From an uncultured Lachnospiraceae bacterium (GTDB lineage: Bacteria > Bacillota > Clostridia > Lachnospirales > Lachnospiraceae): a stretch of 60,597 bases of DNA. The stretch spans positions 1-60,597 of the forward strand of contig CANQRW010000011.1 in assembly GCA_947626365.1 (NCBI GenBank), given 5' to 3'. The notes below the pieces were generated by a model. It had not been told where the DNA came from. It did no database searches and saw only the letters and a program-made list of their open reading frames with translations. The position numbers and the translations under genes are program-made. This document shows positions 33,985 through 43,486 of this stretch, in pieces (position 1 is the stretch's first letter; each line of letters begins with the position of its first letter).

Positions 33985-36249
33985 CTAATCAAAGGTTATC
34001 TCCTCTTGATTTTTATTGTAAAGCGTTAACCTGTTTTCAAGATTTATCTCATTTACGATCCAGCCCCTTAATGTGCATGCCATAATAAAATCTTGTATTC
34101 TGTTAACACCATTAATTTCTCGAAGAGTAACGACAACGCCAAAATTTAAATTCGAAGTTATAGAAGCAGCCAGCCGTTCCTTCGAGGTAATCGATATACC
34201 CCACAACCGTTCATCATAAGACGTAAGAGATCTATTTTTTTTCAAAATTTTAGAAATAAATTTCGTATTTTCCCATTTTCTGAACTCTTTGCGGGACTTG
34301 CGTTCATCAACGGCATACCCGATATCATCCTGAATGTTTTCATTGATATCATCAATATTACCGTTTCTGTTCACTCGGCCAAATTTTAAAGATAATTCTC
34401 TGGATGTATAATCTACTCCCTGGGTTCTGGAACACTGAGGAAAATAGCATAGTGCAGCACGTGCAATATAGGGATATTTATTATCCGCATCCCGCGGAAC
34501 CGGAATCGAATAATTTGAAGTAACATATGAACTTGCCGTACCATATAAAACAAATCGTATCTCTCTGTTATCTGATTCCAAAATATCTGATATTTTTATT
34601 GGAACAATACCATAACCAATCTGGTTTTGTATTTTATATGTAGATGTCTTAAAATCCCATCCTGCTGCCGAATCTATAATCAGCGCCTTGGCTACTTCTC
34701 TGGGAAATCCCATAATATCAATTAAAAAAGCCAGCTTTCTCGCAATCCAGGGGGCCGCAAATGATGTCCCGTACACTTCCTCTACATCTTTGGAAGAACA
34801 TGCTCTTATACGCTCTCCTGCCTCATAATCTCCGCCATAATAAGAGACATCCGGCTTATTAAAAAAGGATAAAATATTACCCTTCCTTGTGTAGGAAGCA
34901 GGCATTCCATTACGTTTCACTGAGTTCACAACGACTGCATTCAATGAATCTGCAGGAGAGCCGACCCGCAGCATATCATTTTTTGCAATCCGATTATCAT
35001 TTGTTCCCGACACAACAAAAATAATATTCTTATTTGCCTGCAGCTCATCCAGCACGGCTCCATCATACGAGATAAAATTTTTTGATACTTCATCATCTGT
35101 TCCAAGCGACAGATTCCATACATGAATATCCGGATTATCATTTATAATTTTTCTGATTTTATTTACCAATCGCGGGACTGAAATTCTGTCTACACACACG
35201 CCAAAATGACGCACCTTAAACCGGCCGCATCCATCATCCAGCCACGGATTCAAATCCGGGCCGTCTACAATGATAGATGTCACCTCTGTTCCATGATCCC
35301 GCAAAACATCTTTGCCTGTAACCGATTCAAACTCATCAAGATAATCCTCATTCTCAACCCATTCGGAAAAGTAAACGCTCTCATCAAACAAATTATCGAT
35401 AACGCCTATTGTAGGTTCATTGGCAGGCCTTGGAATATTACGCATATACTTTGGTTTTGATTCATCAAGGACTTCCCATGTGATCTTTGACCAATCTGAA
35501 GAAATCATCGAAATCATGTATGGAACTTTTCCTTGAAGAACCTGATATAGATTCCAATCTACTGAAATCGTATCTTTCCCGTAAAAAGTATACGGATATT
35601 GATAGCGGTCTATTTTGAGCTTTTCCAGTATGTCGGACAGAGAACATTCTGTCTGAAAAAATGTCAGCAAAAAAGATTCTTTATATGTATTAGCTGTTAC
35701 ATTGGGAACCGTCATAGATTCTACAACAGAACAATCCACGATCATGCCGCGTATAATGCTTTTTGGGATTGTATACCCCTTATAATCCAAATTAGTTTCT
35801 TTTTCTATTGTCTCATTAAAATTCTCCGATGTCGCTTTACCATTCAATTTATCTGTCAAAAATCGTTTTGTTTCCTCAAGTCTCTCCAATGTTCTGTTAA
35901 CTGTCTTTTCATCAACATAATAAGTGATGATATGGTTTTCTTGTCCCTCCGGCGCCTCTGAAAAGCGGGCCCCTACCACCACATCATTTGTCTGTTTTCC
36001 ACTAGGTTTAAGCAATTCGCTTATTCTTTTGGATTTTGCAATAATGTCATTATAATTGACATCAATCAGATACCCTTTTAAATATTGGGGAGATGAATTA
36101 TAATACCGGATTATCGCCCTTAGATTCTCCTGTAATTGTTGTATTTTCTCGACAGTCGTCTCTCCACTCTTTTTAAGGTTTACCAAAATAGGACTGCCTT
36201 GCCGTCCTCTGCGATTATATCGAACTTTTACCTCTAACAGATGATTCAT
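33985..36249 (-). CDS. Subtilisin-like S8 serine protease, IetS type
   Basis: The 754-residue protease has a long N-terminal region (1-275) and an S8 catalytic domain with the full triad visible: D285 in TIGVIDNLFD, H319 in RDHGTEVTSI, S496 in YGTSFAAPWIA, with oxyanion N417 in SGTNDN. No signal peptide, so it acts in the cytoplasm. The gene begins inside the stop codon of the AAA gene (ATGA, 36246-36249). AAA ATPase plus subtilase is the architecture of IetAS, known from Agrobacterium Ti plasmids as a toxin/antitoxin-like pair and found to protect against phage. The protease would be the toxic effector held in check by the ATPase. The gene is markedly AT-richer than its neighbours, consistent with horizontal transfer. 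Confidence 0.9.
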   Translation of the reverse strand: MNHLLEVKVRYNRRGRQGSPILVNLKKSGETTVEKIQQLQENLRAIIRYYNSSPQYLKGYLIDVNYNDIIAKSKRISELLKPSGKQTNDVVVGARFSEAPEGQENHIITYYVDEKTVNRTLERLEETKRFLTDKLNGKATSENFNETIEKETNLDYKGYTIPKSIIRGMIVDCSVVESMTVPNVTANTYKESFLLTFFQTECSLSDILEKLKIDRYQYPYTFYGKDTISVDWNLYQVLQGKVPYMISMISSDWSKITWEVLDESKPKYMRNIPRPANEPTIGVIDNLFDESVYFSEWVENEDYLDEFESVTGKDVLRDHGTEVTSIIVDGPDLNPWLDDGCGRFKVRHFGVCVDRISVPRLVNKIRKIINDNPDIHVWNLSLGTDDEVSKNFISYDGAVLDELQANKNIIFVVSGTNDNRIAKNDMLRVGSPADSLNAVVVNSVKRNGMPASYTRKGNILSFFNKPDVSYYGGDYEAGERIRACSSKDVEEVYGTSFAAPWIARKLAFLIDIMGFPREVAKALIIDSAAGWDFKTSTYKIQNQIGYGIVPIKISDILESDNREIRFVLYGTASSYVTSNYSIPVPRDADNKYPYIARAALCYFPQCSRTQGVDYTSRELSLKFGRVNRNGNIDDINENIQDDIGYAVDERKSRKEFRKWENTKFISKILKKNRSLTSYDERLWGISITSKERLAASITSNLNFGVVVTLREINGVNRIQDFIMACTLRGWIVNEINLENRLTLYNKNQEEITFD

Positions 36250-37292
36250 CCGGAAACTCCTCCTTTCAGTTTGCGCGACACGCTGCTTTTCGGAACCCGG
36301 GCCAGTATCTCTATCTCTCTTGTTGTAAATCCCTGTTCCGAAAGTGTCTGAATACTCACTGTCTTCGGATTGTCATTTAGCGCAAGATAGATTTTTCGTA
36401 AATAGTCATATTTATTTGTTTCATCACTAAATGCAATAGAAGTCTTTATCATTTGCTTCATATCCCCTGGATACGGTATCGCGTTTAGTTTATTTAGTAT
36501 TTTATTAAACAATCTCATATCCTGGCTCGAATTAACTGCCTTTTTTATATTGGATGTCAGCATGGCATCGGCAATTTCAATCAGATCTTCTCTTGAATAT
36601 CTGTCAAATGAAACCATCGCGTCAAATCTTCTGGTCAGCGCCTTGTCAAATCTTTCAAACAGATTCGTCGTGGCAATCACTACAATCTGATCGCTCAGGG
36701 TATCCAATTCTTTTAAAAAGGTTGATGTCACTCTGCTCATTTCGCGAAGGTCATTTTCACTGCTTCTATTTAAAACTAAAGCATCCAACTCATCAAATAT
36801 CACAATAACCCTGTCATACATTAGATGATTGATTTCATCAAACAATCGAATTACATTTTTCGATGTCTCTCCCAGCCTGCTGTCAATCAGTTGTTCCATA
36901 TGCACAGAAAGAATATCTCTTTCAAGCAAACGGGCTATTTGAAAAGCGGACTCTGTCTTTCCTGTCCCCGGCATCCCATAAAAAAGAAATTTAGACATCC
37001 CAGTCTTATTTCTAATTGCCCGTACAATTCCAATAACATCCTCTTCAATAATATTAGGAAGCATAAGCGGATTAGATGAATATTCGATTTTTTCCAAAAA
37101 CTGAAGATTTCGATAATTAGCCTGTGGTATATAGACATTTGCATTTGAAATCAAATCCATCAAATACTGAGCCACCTCATAATCGCCATTGGAATCGAAC
37201 TCCCTGGCTATTTCAGACACTTCGGAAACAAAGGCCGTATTATTCTGTTCCACATGATATTTTACAAGATTGATAATGTTTTGCTTCTTCAT
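36246..37292 (-). CDS. AAA+ ATPase, IetA type
   Basis: The 348-residue protein carries a AAA+ core with Walker A GMPGTGKT (106-113), Walker B VIVIFDELDAL (162-172), sensor-1 asparagine (N210 in ATTN) and arginine finger region LTRRF (219-223). A C-terminal helix-turn-helix (about 318-348: FTTREIEILARVPKSSVSRKLKGG) is unusual and suggests DNA binding. Coupled translation with the downstream subtilase. In IetAS the ATPase controls the protease. Paired repeats around the promoter fit autoregulation by this helix-turn-helix. Confidence 0.9.
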   Translation of the reverse strand: MKKQNIINLVKYHVEQNNTAFVSEVSEIAREFDSNGDYEVAQYLMDLISNANVYIPQANYRNLQFLEKIEYSSNPLMLPNIIEEDVIGIVRAIRNKTGMSKFLFYGMPGTGKTESAFQIARLLERDILSVHMEQLIDSRLGETSKNVIRLFDEINHLMYDRVIVIFDELDALVLNRSSENDLREMSRVTSTFLKELDTLSDQIVVIATTNLFERFDKALTRRFDAMVSFDRYSREDLIEIADAMLTSNIKKAVNSSQDMRLFNKILNKLNAIPYPGDMKQMIKTSIAFSDETNKYDYLRKIYLALNDNPKTVSIQTLSEQGFTTREIEILARVPKSSVSRKLKGGVSG

Positions 37293-37328
37293 TGCGCTAT
37301 CATCCTCCCATGCCTTCTATCATAATAT

Positions 37329-37370
37329 ATTATAATTATTTATGGGACATTTGTCAATTGTTTTGGGACA
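37329..37370 (-). promoter_or_regulatory. Promoter and paired operators of the IetAS operon
   Basis: Consensus promoter TTGACA (37352-37357), 17 bases, TATAAT (37329-37334). Two identical heptamers TGGGACA (plus strand 37343-37349 and 37364-37370) are exactly 21 bp apart, two helical turns, one between -35 and -10 and one upstream of -35. Confidence 0.7.
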
Positions 37371-37426
37371 ATATTTCATTTTCCCAGACTGTCCATAACC
37401 AGATAATTCTGTATTTCTCAAATGCA

Positions 37427-37512
37427 GAAAGTGCGCCACCGGTACCCTATCCTGCATACTGACGTAATACAAAAAACGTATCACTGGCGCGTTTTTTGCA
37501 TACTAACGTAAT
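37427..37512 (+). repeat. Dispersed hairpin repeats, copies E1 and E2 in tandem
   Basis: E1 (37427-37468) has a weak stem and the tail GCATACTGACGTAAT (37454-37468). E2 (37469-37512) follows at once with perfect arms AAAAAACG (37471-37478) and CGTTTTTT (37490-37497), TATCACTGG in the loop, and tail GCATACTAACGTAAT (37498-37512). The pair shows a 44-bp tandem unit and lies upstream of the IetAS promoter. Confidence 0.8.
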
Positions 37513-37541
37513 AAAAGGACCATGTATTTCTACACGGTCCT
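37511..37541 (-). terminator. Terminator of the threonine dehydratase gene
   Basis: Eleven-base arms AGGACCATGTA (37516-37526) and TACACGGTCCT (37531-37541), one G-U pair, four-base loop, followed on the minus strand by TTTTAT. Confidence 0.85.
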
Positions 37542-37587
37542 GACAATCGGCAATCTGTATTTTGTTTTCGATACCAAAATTCGACCT

Positions 37588-38805
37588 TTAGAACGCCCCC
37601 GTGGATTTCACCACCTTGGGACGGTAACCCGCGTCGTTCAGCGCCTGCACAATCTCGTTCTTGTGGTCGGTGCCGTAGGCCTCCAGGGTGATCCGCAGCT
37701 CCACCGCCGCGTTCCGGTTGATGCTGATGAACTGGTTGTGCTCCAGCTTGATGACGTTGCCCTGGTGTTCCGCCAGAAGGGTGGACACCTGAGCCAGCTG
37801 GCCGGGCTTATCCGGCAGAAGGACGGACACCGTAAACACCCGGTCTCTCTGGATCAGACCGTGCTGCACCAGAGACGCCATGGTGATCACGTCCATGTTG
37901 CCGCCGCTTAAAATGGATACGATCTTTTTCTTCTGCACGTCCATGTGGCGAAGGGCCGCCACGGTGAGAAGGCCGGAATTCTCCACGATCATCTTGTGGT
38001 TCTCCATCATGTCCAGAAACGCCACGATCAGCTCATTGTCCTCCACGGTGATGATATCGTCCACGTTCTCCTGGATGTAGGGGAAAATTTTCTCGCCGGG
38101 GCACTTGACCGCCGTGCCGTCCGCGATGGTGCTGATGGAGGGAAGGGACACCACATGTCCGGCCCGCAGGGATTCCTCCATACAGTTGGCCCCGGCCGGC
38201 TCCACGCCGATGACCTTGATCTTGGGATTCAGCAGCTTGGCCAGGGTGGAGACGCCGGCCGCCAGGCCGCCTCCACCGATGGGTACCAGGATATAATCTA
38301 CCGTAGGCAGCTCCTTGATGATCTCCATGGCGATGGTTCCCTGGCCGGTGGCTACCGCCAGATCGTCGAAGGGATGGACGAAAGTCATGCCCTTCTCCTC
38401 CGCCATCTGCTCCGCGTAAGCGCAGGCATCATCAAACACATCTCCGTACAGCACCACGTCGGCGCCGTAGGCCTTGGTCCGATTGATCTTGATCAGCGGG
38501 GTGGAGGTAGGCATGACGATGGTCGCCGGGATCCCGGCCTGCTTGGCCGCGTAGGCCACGCCCTGGGCGTGGTTTCCGGCGGAAGCCGCCACCAGCCCAC
38601 GTTTCCTCTCTTCTTCAGACAGGGTGTTGATCTTATAATAGGCGCCTCGTACTTTGTACGCGCCGGTATACTGCATGTTCTCCGGCTTGAAATACACCTT
38701 GTTGCCGGTCTGCTCGGAATAATACTCACTGTAGACCAGCTTGGTCTCCTGGGTTACCTTCGCGACGACCTCCGTCGCTTCCTCAAAACTTTCCAATGTC
38801 ATCAT
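37588..38805 (-). CDS. ilvA: Threonine ammonia-lyase (threonine dehydratase)
   Basis: The 405-residue fold-type II PLP enzyme has the PLP-lysine motif NMQYTGAYKVRGA (K51), the SAGNHAQGVA loop (about 76-85), the glycine-rich phosphate cradle PIGGGGLAAGVS (about 185-195) and a C-terminal ACT domain (about 330-400: VSVLLPDKPGQLAQVSTLL). It deaminates threonine to 2-oxobutanoate. The single ACT domain and length fit the catabolic/isoleucine-insensitive short type. Start ATG or the next ATG; a weak AAAGGA lies upstream. Confidence 0.93.
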   Translation of the reverse strand: MMTLESFEEATEVVAKVTQETKLVYSEYYSEQTGNKVYFKPENMQYTGAYKVRGAYYKINTLSEEERKRGLVAASAGNHAQGVAYAAKQAGIPATIVMPTSTPLIKINRTKAYGADVVLYGDVFDDACAYAEQMAEEKGMTFVHPFDDLAVATGQGTIAMEIIKELPTVDYILVPIGGGGLAAGVSTLAKLLNPKIKVIGVEPAGANCMEESLRAGHVVSLPSISTIADGTAVKCPGEKIFPYIQENVDDIITVEDNELIVAFLDMMENHKMIVENSGLLTVAALRHMDVQKKKIVSILSGGNMDVITMASLVQHGLIQRDRVFTVSVLLPDKPGQLAQVSTLLAEHQGNVIKLEHNQFISINRNAAVELRITLEAYGTDHKNEIVQALNDAGYRPKVVKSTGAF

Positions 38806-38895
38806 ATTGCTTTCTGTCCTTTCTGTCTCTTTCTATAATATAATAAATCCCCGCACCTGGCACCCGCGGTCCGGGATACTCTTGCCGCTCCCGCC

Positions 38896-38990
38896 GGCTC
38901 GTGGCTGCCCGGTCGTGCCCAGCCCGTGGCTGCCCGGTCACGCCAGATCATAGCTGCCCAGTCGTGCCGGCTCATGGCTGCCGGTCACGC
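38896..38990 (-). repeat. 24-bp tandem repeat, four copies, beginning at the ftsY stop codon
   Basis: Four degenerate units on the plus strand begin GGCTCGTGGCTGCC, AGCCCGTGGCTGCC, AGATCATAGCTGCC and GGCTCATGGCTGCC, each ending GTCGTGCC or GTCACGC. The unit nearest ftsY contains the gene's own stop codon (38985-38987). Confidence 0.8.
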
Positions 38991-39908
38991 GAAAAGCGCG
39001 TTGATAAACGAATCCGCGTCGAATTTCTGCAGATCATCAATCTTCTCCCCAATACCGATGTATTTTACCGGAATCCCCAGCTCCGACTGGATGGCCACTG
39101 CAATGCCGCCTTTGGCAGTGCCGTCCAGTTTGGTCAGTATGATGCCAGTCACATCCGCCACTTCCATAAACTGTCTGGCCTGGGCCAGAGCGTTCTGGCC
39201 TGTGGTGCCGTCCAGTACCACCAGGGTCTCCCGGTACGCGTCCGGATACTCCCTGGTGATGATCCTATCGATCTTTTTCAGCTCCTCCATCAGGTTCTTT
39301 TTGTTGTGGAGCCTGCCGGCCGTGTCGCAGATCAGCACGTCCGCGTTTCTGGACTTGGCCGCCGCCACCGCGTCATAGACCACAGCCGCCGGATCGGAAC
39401 CTTCGCTCTGAGCGATGATCTCCACGCCGGCACGGTGAGCCCACTCCGTCAGCTGCTCGATGGCCGCCGCCCGGAAGGTGTCCGCCGCCGCCAGGACCAC
39501 ACGCTTTCCCTGATCCTTCAGCTGTCCCGCCAGTTTTCCCACGGAAGTGGTCTTGCCCACGCCGTTGACGCCGATGACCAGAACCACCGACCTGCGGTTC
39601 TCAAACCTGTAAGCGTTCTCGCCCAGATCCATCTGCCGTTTCAGGCTGTCCATGAGAAGCTGCTTGCACTGAGAAGGCTCCTTAATATGCAGTTCCTTCA
39701 CCTTCCTGCGCAGGTCCTCCATGACCGACATGGTGGTCTGAATTCCCAGGTCTCCCATGATCAGGGTTTCTTCCAGTTCCTCATAGAAATCCTCGTCAAT
39801 ATCCGTGAATCCGCTGAAAATGGAATCCATACCGGATATAATATTGTCCCTCGTCTTCTGAAGACCTTCTACCAGTCTTCCAAAAAATCCTTTTCTCTCC
39901 TCAGTCAT
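38985..39908 (-). CDS. ftsY: Signal recognition particle receptor FtsY
   Basis: The 307-residue GTPase has the SRP N-domain (about 20-100) and the G-domain with P-loop GVNGVGKTTSVGKLA (113-127), DTFRAAAIEQL, DTAGR and TKLDGTAKGG. It docks SRP-ribosome complexes at the membrane. It lacks the long acidic A-domain, normal for Gram-positives. It follows smc by 10 bases, the usual Bacillota order. Its stop codon region is tandemly repeated downstream. Confidence 0.97.
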   Translation of the reverse strand: MTEERKGFFGRLVEGLQKTRDNIISGMDSIFSGFTDIDEDFYEELEETLIMGDLGIQTTMSVMEDLRRKVKELHIKEPSQCKQLLMDSLKRQMDLGENAYRFENRRSVVLVIGVNGVGKTTSVGKLAGQLKDQGKRVVLAAADTFRAAAIEQLTEWAHRAGVEIIAQSEGSDPAAVVYDAVAAAKSRNADVLICDTAGRLHNKKNLMEELKKIDRIITREYPDAYRETLVVLDGTTGQNALAQARQFMEVADVTGIILTKLDGTAKGGIAVAIQSELGIPVKYIGIGEKIDDLQKFDADSFINALFA

Positions 39909-39918
39909 ATGCCCCTCC

Positions 39919-42900
39919 TTACTGATCCAGCGACCCTTCGATCAGATTCACCGATACCAGGGTGGAAATCCCCTTCTCCTGCATGGTGATGCCGTAAAGC
40001 CGGTCAGCACTTACCATGGTTCCTCTTCTGTGGGTGATAACGATAAACTGAGTATTTTTCGTCAGCTTATGGAGATAGTTGGCAAACCTCCCCACGTTGG
40101 AGTCGTCCAGCGCCGCCTCGATCTCGTCCAGCAGGCAGAAGGGCGACGGCTTCAGGTTCTGAATGGCAAACAGCAGGGCGATTGCCGTCAGGGCCTTCTC
40201 ACCGCCGGACAACTGCATCATGTTCTGCAGCTTCTTTCCCGGCGGCTGGGCGATGATCTGGATTCCCGCCTCCAGAATGTCCTCATCCTCCACCAGCTCC
40301 AGAGTTCCGTGTCCGCCTCCGAACAGTTCCTTAAACACCTTATCAAATTCCTGGCGGATGTCGCGGAATTTCTCTGTAAACTGCCGCCGCATCCCTGTAT
40401 CCAGTTCTTCCATGATCTGGAGAATGGCGGCCTCCGACTGAACCAGATCTTCATGCTGCGCCTTTTCAAACTCGTACCGCTCTGAGATCTCCTTGTAATC
40501 CTCAATGGCATTTACATTTACATTGCCCAGGGAACGGATATCATTCTTAATCTGTTCCACTGCCTTCTTCATCTGAGGAACCGAAGTCAGTTCCGGACTG
40601 CGGAACATCTCAGCAGTAGAGAATGTCAGCTCATACTCGGACCACATATAGTCTACATGGTTCTCCAGACGCTCGTCCAGTTTCTCCCTCTGGCCCTGGA
40701 GCCGAACCTGATCCCGATCCAGACCGGCCATCCTTCCCGACAGTTCCTCTCTCTTCTCGAAGAGACTCTTCTGCAGGGCGGCCTTTTCCTCCTTGCGGGC
40801 CGCATGGCCGTCAATCTCCTGATCCAGCACGGCCATATGGTTCTCCGCCGCCCGGATATGTCCCCGCAGTTCTTCAATCTCCCGGTTCTTGCCTGCAATC
40901 ACATCTTCCGAATCATGAGTTCCCCGGGAAAGTCCTTCCTTTTCCTCTTCCAGCCGGTGGATTTCTTCTTTGACACGGTTTACATTCTCCATGACGAAGT
41001 CGTACTTCTGCTTCCAGTTGGCCGTATCCACGCGGATCCGGGACAGTTCCTCCGCCATCTGCTCCCGCCTGGTCCTGGCTTCCTCCAGACGGCTGCTCAT
41101 GGATGCAATGTCTTCGCTGGCCTGCATATTCCGGCTTTCCAGGCCTTCCACATCCTCCGCCAGACTTCCCTGGTCTTTCTTCAGTTCCTGAATCTGCTCC
41201 TCCAGCTGCTGGTTTTCAATCACCATATCCCGGGCAGAATCGGCGATCTCCTGGATCTTCTCCTCCAGCTGACTCAGATTCACCTGAATGGTATTCCGCT
41301 CCAGATACGCGCTCTGCAGCTCCTCACGGATGTGGGGCAGCTCCTCCCGTTTCTCCTTCAGCAGACCGGCGTTTAGTTCCAGATCCTTCTGAAGCTTCTC
41401 CGTCTGCCGGAGTATCTTCTGACAGGACGCCTCCAGTTCCTCGATCTCCCGCTTTCTTCCCAGAAGGTTGCTGCTGTTTCTGAACGCGCCGCCGGTCATG
41501 GAACCGCCTGCGCTGAGCAGCTCGCCCTCCAGCGTAACGATACGCAGAGAATGTCTGTATTTTCTCGCCAAAGCGATTGCGTGATCCATGTTATCGGCTA
41601 CCACTACCCGGCCCAGCAGATAATCCGCCAGTCCCCGATACTGGGGCGACACCTCCACCAGCTGGCTTGCAAGGCCCAGGACCCCCGGTTCTTTTAATGC
41701 GCCTTCCTGGCTGAAACCACCGTTTCTGCCTACGCTGTCCAGAGGAAGAAAGGTAGCGCGGCCGTATTTATTTCTCTTCAGATGCTCAATCAGCTGTTTT
41801 GCCGTCATCTCCGAATCGGTGACAATATTCTGAATATTGCCGCCAAGAGCCGTCTCAATGGCAGTCTCATACTCTTTTTTCGTGGTGATGATATCGGCCA
41901 CCACGCCGTGGATCCCCTTCACGCGGTCACGGACCTCCATGACTCTGCGGATGCTTCCTCCGTAGCCGTCATAGCGCTCCGCCAGGTTCCGCAGGGACTC
42001 CAGCTTCGTATGGGCGGTGTGGTAATCCTGCTGGCTGCTGCTGACCGCCCGGTTCAGCCTGCGTTCCTCCTCTTCGTACTGCCCGATCATCTCCTCGCAG
42101 GCCGTCTGTCTTTCCGATAATCCGCTGATCCGGCTTTCCATCCCGGCAAGCTGCTCCCCGGCCGTCCTGGCCAGCTCCTCCTGAACGGACTCGTTGCTTT
42201 TGGACCTCAGAAGGCGCTGGGCCACCTCGGAATGGCGGACCATAACCTGTTCCAGCATGGTCTCATAATGCTGCTGCCTGGCAGTGAGGGAAGCCTTCTC
42301 ATTCAGATTATCGATGATGCCGGCCTTGGTATCCTCAATCCGCTGGTCCAACAGCATGATCTCCTCGTCCTGCCGCCGCAGATTATCCTCGGCCTCCTCC
42401 TGCCGCTTCAGTCCGGCCCGGGTCTGTTCCATAATATCCGCATGGTCCGTCTCGTATCCGGCGATCTGCTCCTGCCGCGCGGCCACCTCCTGTTCAATGA
42501 CCGACAGCCGCTGGTTCACATGCTCCCGGCTTAACTGTTCCGTCCTGATCTGTTCCAGAAGCACATTGATCTGGCCTTCCAGATTGCCTTTCAGAAGCTG
42601 TTCCTGATTCTTCTGGCTGCGGCTCTCCTCCATCTGACGGTCAATCTCCGCCAGCGCCTGGTCCAGTTCATCATAGGTGACACGGATCTGATCGGACTGC
42701 TGCCTGGTCTCCTCCAGATCAGCCGCCACAATCTTCTCCCGCTCCGTCACTTCCTTCAGCTGATTTTTAATCGCCTCTCCTTCATTCAGAAACAGGTTGA
42801 CCTCCTGAACCTTCAGCTCCTCTTTCAGCCGCAGGTACTCTCTGGCCGTCTCCGACTGGCGTTTTAAGGGACCTACCTGTTTCTCCAGTTCAGACAGGAT

Positions 42901-43479
42901 ATCCTCTACCCTCTGCCGGTTCATCTGCTCGTTCTCCAGCCGTTTCTGAGCAATGCTCTTCCGCCGCTTGAATTTCACGATTCCTGCCGCCTCGTCGAAC
43001 AGTTCCCGGCGGTCCTCCGGCTTGCCGCTTAAAATCTTGTCAATCTGTCCCTGTCCGATGATGGAATAACCTTCCTTGCCGATACCGGTATCATAAAACA
43101 GTTCGTTAATGTCCTTCAGCCGGCAGGCGCTGCCGTTCAGCAGATACTCGCTCTCTCCCGACCGATAGATCCGTCTGGCCACCGTCACCTCATCATAATC
43201 GATAGCCAGCTGATGATCCGAATTATCCAGCGTAATGGCCACATAGGCAAATCCCTGGGGTTTTCTGGACTCCGTACCGGCAAAAATCACGTCCTGCATG
43301 CTGGCTCCCCGAAGCTGCTTGATCCTCTGCTCGCCCAGCACCCAGCGGACCGCATCCGCCACGTTGGATTTGCCGCTGCCGTTAGGTCCCACGATTCCGG
43401 TGATCCCGTTATGGAACTCGAACACGATCTTATTGGCAAATGATTTAAACCCCTGTACCTCGATACTTTTTAAATACAT
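39919..43479 (-). CDS. smc: Chromosome segregation protein SMC
   Basis: The 1186-residue protein is full length for the family (about 1190). Walker A GPNGSGKSN (32-40), long coiled coils (about 170-500 and 670-1015) rich in Glu/Gln/Lys, a hinge domain (about 510-660, GIHGVVADII ... GLASQLVEVSPQYRGLADYLLGRVVV), signature LSGGEKALTA, and Walker B FCLLDEIEAALDD. It dimerises and, with ScpA/ScpB, organises the chromosome. Start ATG follows the rnc stop by 7 bases (AGGTGCCGT). Confidence 0.98.
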   Translation of the reverse strand: MYLKSIEVQGFKSFANKIVFEFHNGITGIVGPNGSGKSNVADAVRWVLGEQRIKQLRGASMQDVIFAGTESRKPQGFAYVAITLDNSDHQLAIDYDEVTVARRIYRSGESEYLLNGSACRLKDINELFYDTGIGKEGYSIIGQGQIDKILSGKPEDRRELFDEAAGIVKFKRRKSIAQKRLENEQMNRQRVEDILSELEKQVGPLKRQSETAREYLRLKEELKVQEVNLFLNEGEAIKNQLKEVTEREKIVAADLEETRQQSDQIRVTYDELDQALAEIDRQMEESRSQKNQEQLLKGNLEGQINVLLEQIRTEQLSREHVNQRLSVIEQEVAARQEQIAGYETDHADIMEQTRAGLKRQEEAEDNLRRQDEEIMLLDQRIEDTKAGIIDNLNEKASLTARQQHYETMLEQVMVRHSEVAQRLLRSKSNESVQEELARTAGEQLAGMESRISGLSERQTACEEMIGQYEEEERRLNRAVSSSQQDYHTAHTKLESLRNLAERYDGYGGSIRRVMEVRDRVKGIHGVVADIITTKKEYETAIETALGGNIQNIVTDSEMTAKQLIEHLKRNKYGRATFLPLDSVGRNGGFSQEGALKEPGVLGLASQLVEVSPQYRGLADYLLGRVVVADNMDHAIALARKYRHSLRIVTLEGELLSAGGSMTGGAFRNSSNLLGRKREIEELEASCQKILRQTEKLQKDLELNAGLLKEKREELPHIREELQSAYLERNTIQVNLSQLEEKIQEIADSARDMVIENQQLEEQIQELKKDQGSLAEDVEGLESRNMQASEDIASMSSRLEEARTRREQMAEELSRIRVDTANWKQKYDFVMENVNRVKEEIHRLEEEKEGLSRGTHDSEDVIAGKNREIEELRGHIRAAENHMAVLDQEIDGHAARKEEKAALQKSLFEKREELSGRMAGLDRDQVRLQGQREKLDERLENHVDYMWSEYELTFSTAEMFRSPELTSVPQMKKAVEQIKNDIRSLGNVNVNAIEDYKEISERYEFEKAQHEDLVQSEAAILQIMEELDTGMRRQFTEKFRDIRQEFDKVFKELFGGGHGTLELVEDEDILEAGIQIIAQPPGKKLQNMMQLSGGEKALTAIALLFAIQNLKPSPFCLLDEIEAALDDSNVGRFANYLHKLTKNTQFIVITHRRGTMVSADRLYGITMQEKGISTLVSVNLIEGSLDQ

Positions 43480-43486
43480 ACGGCAC

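Noticed and set aside
38896-38990. Possible CRISPR array
   Set aside because: Units are directly adjacent, degenerate and without unique spacers; no cas genes occur in the window.
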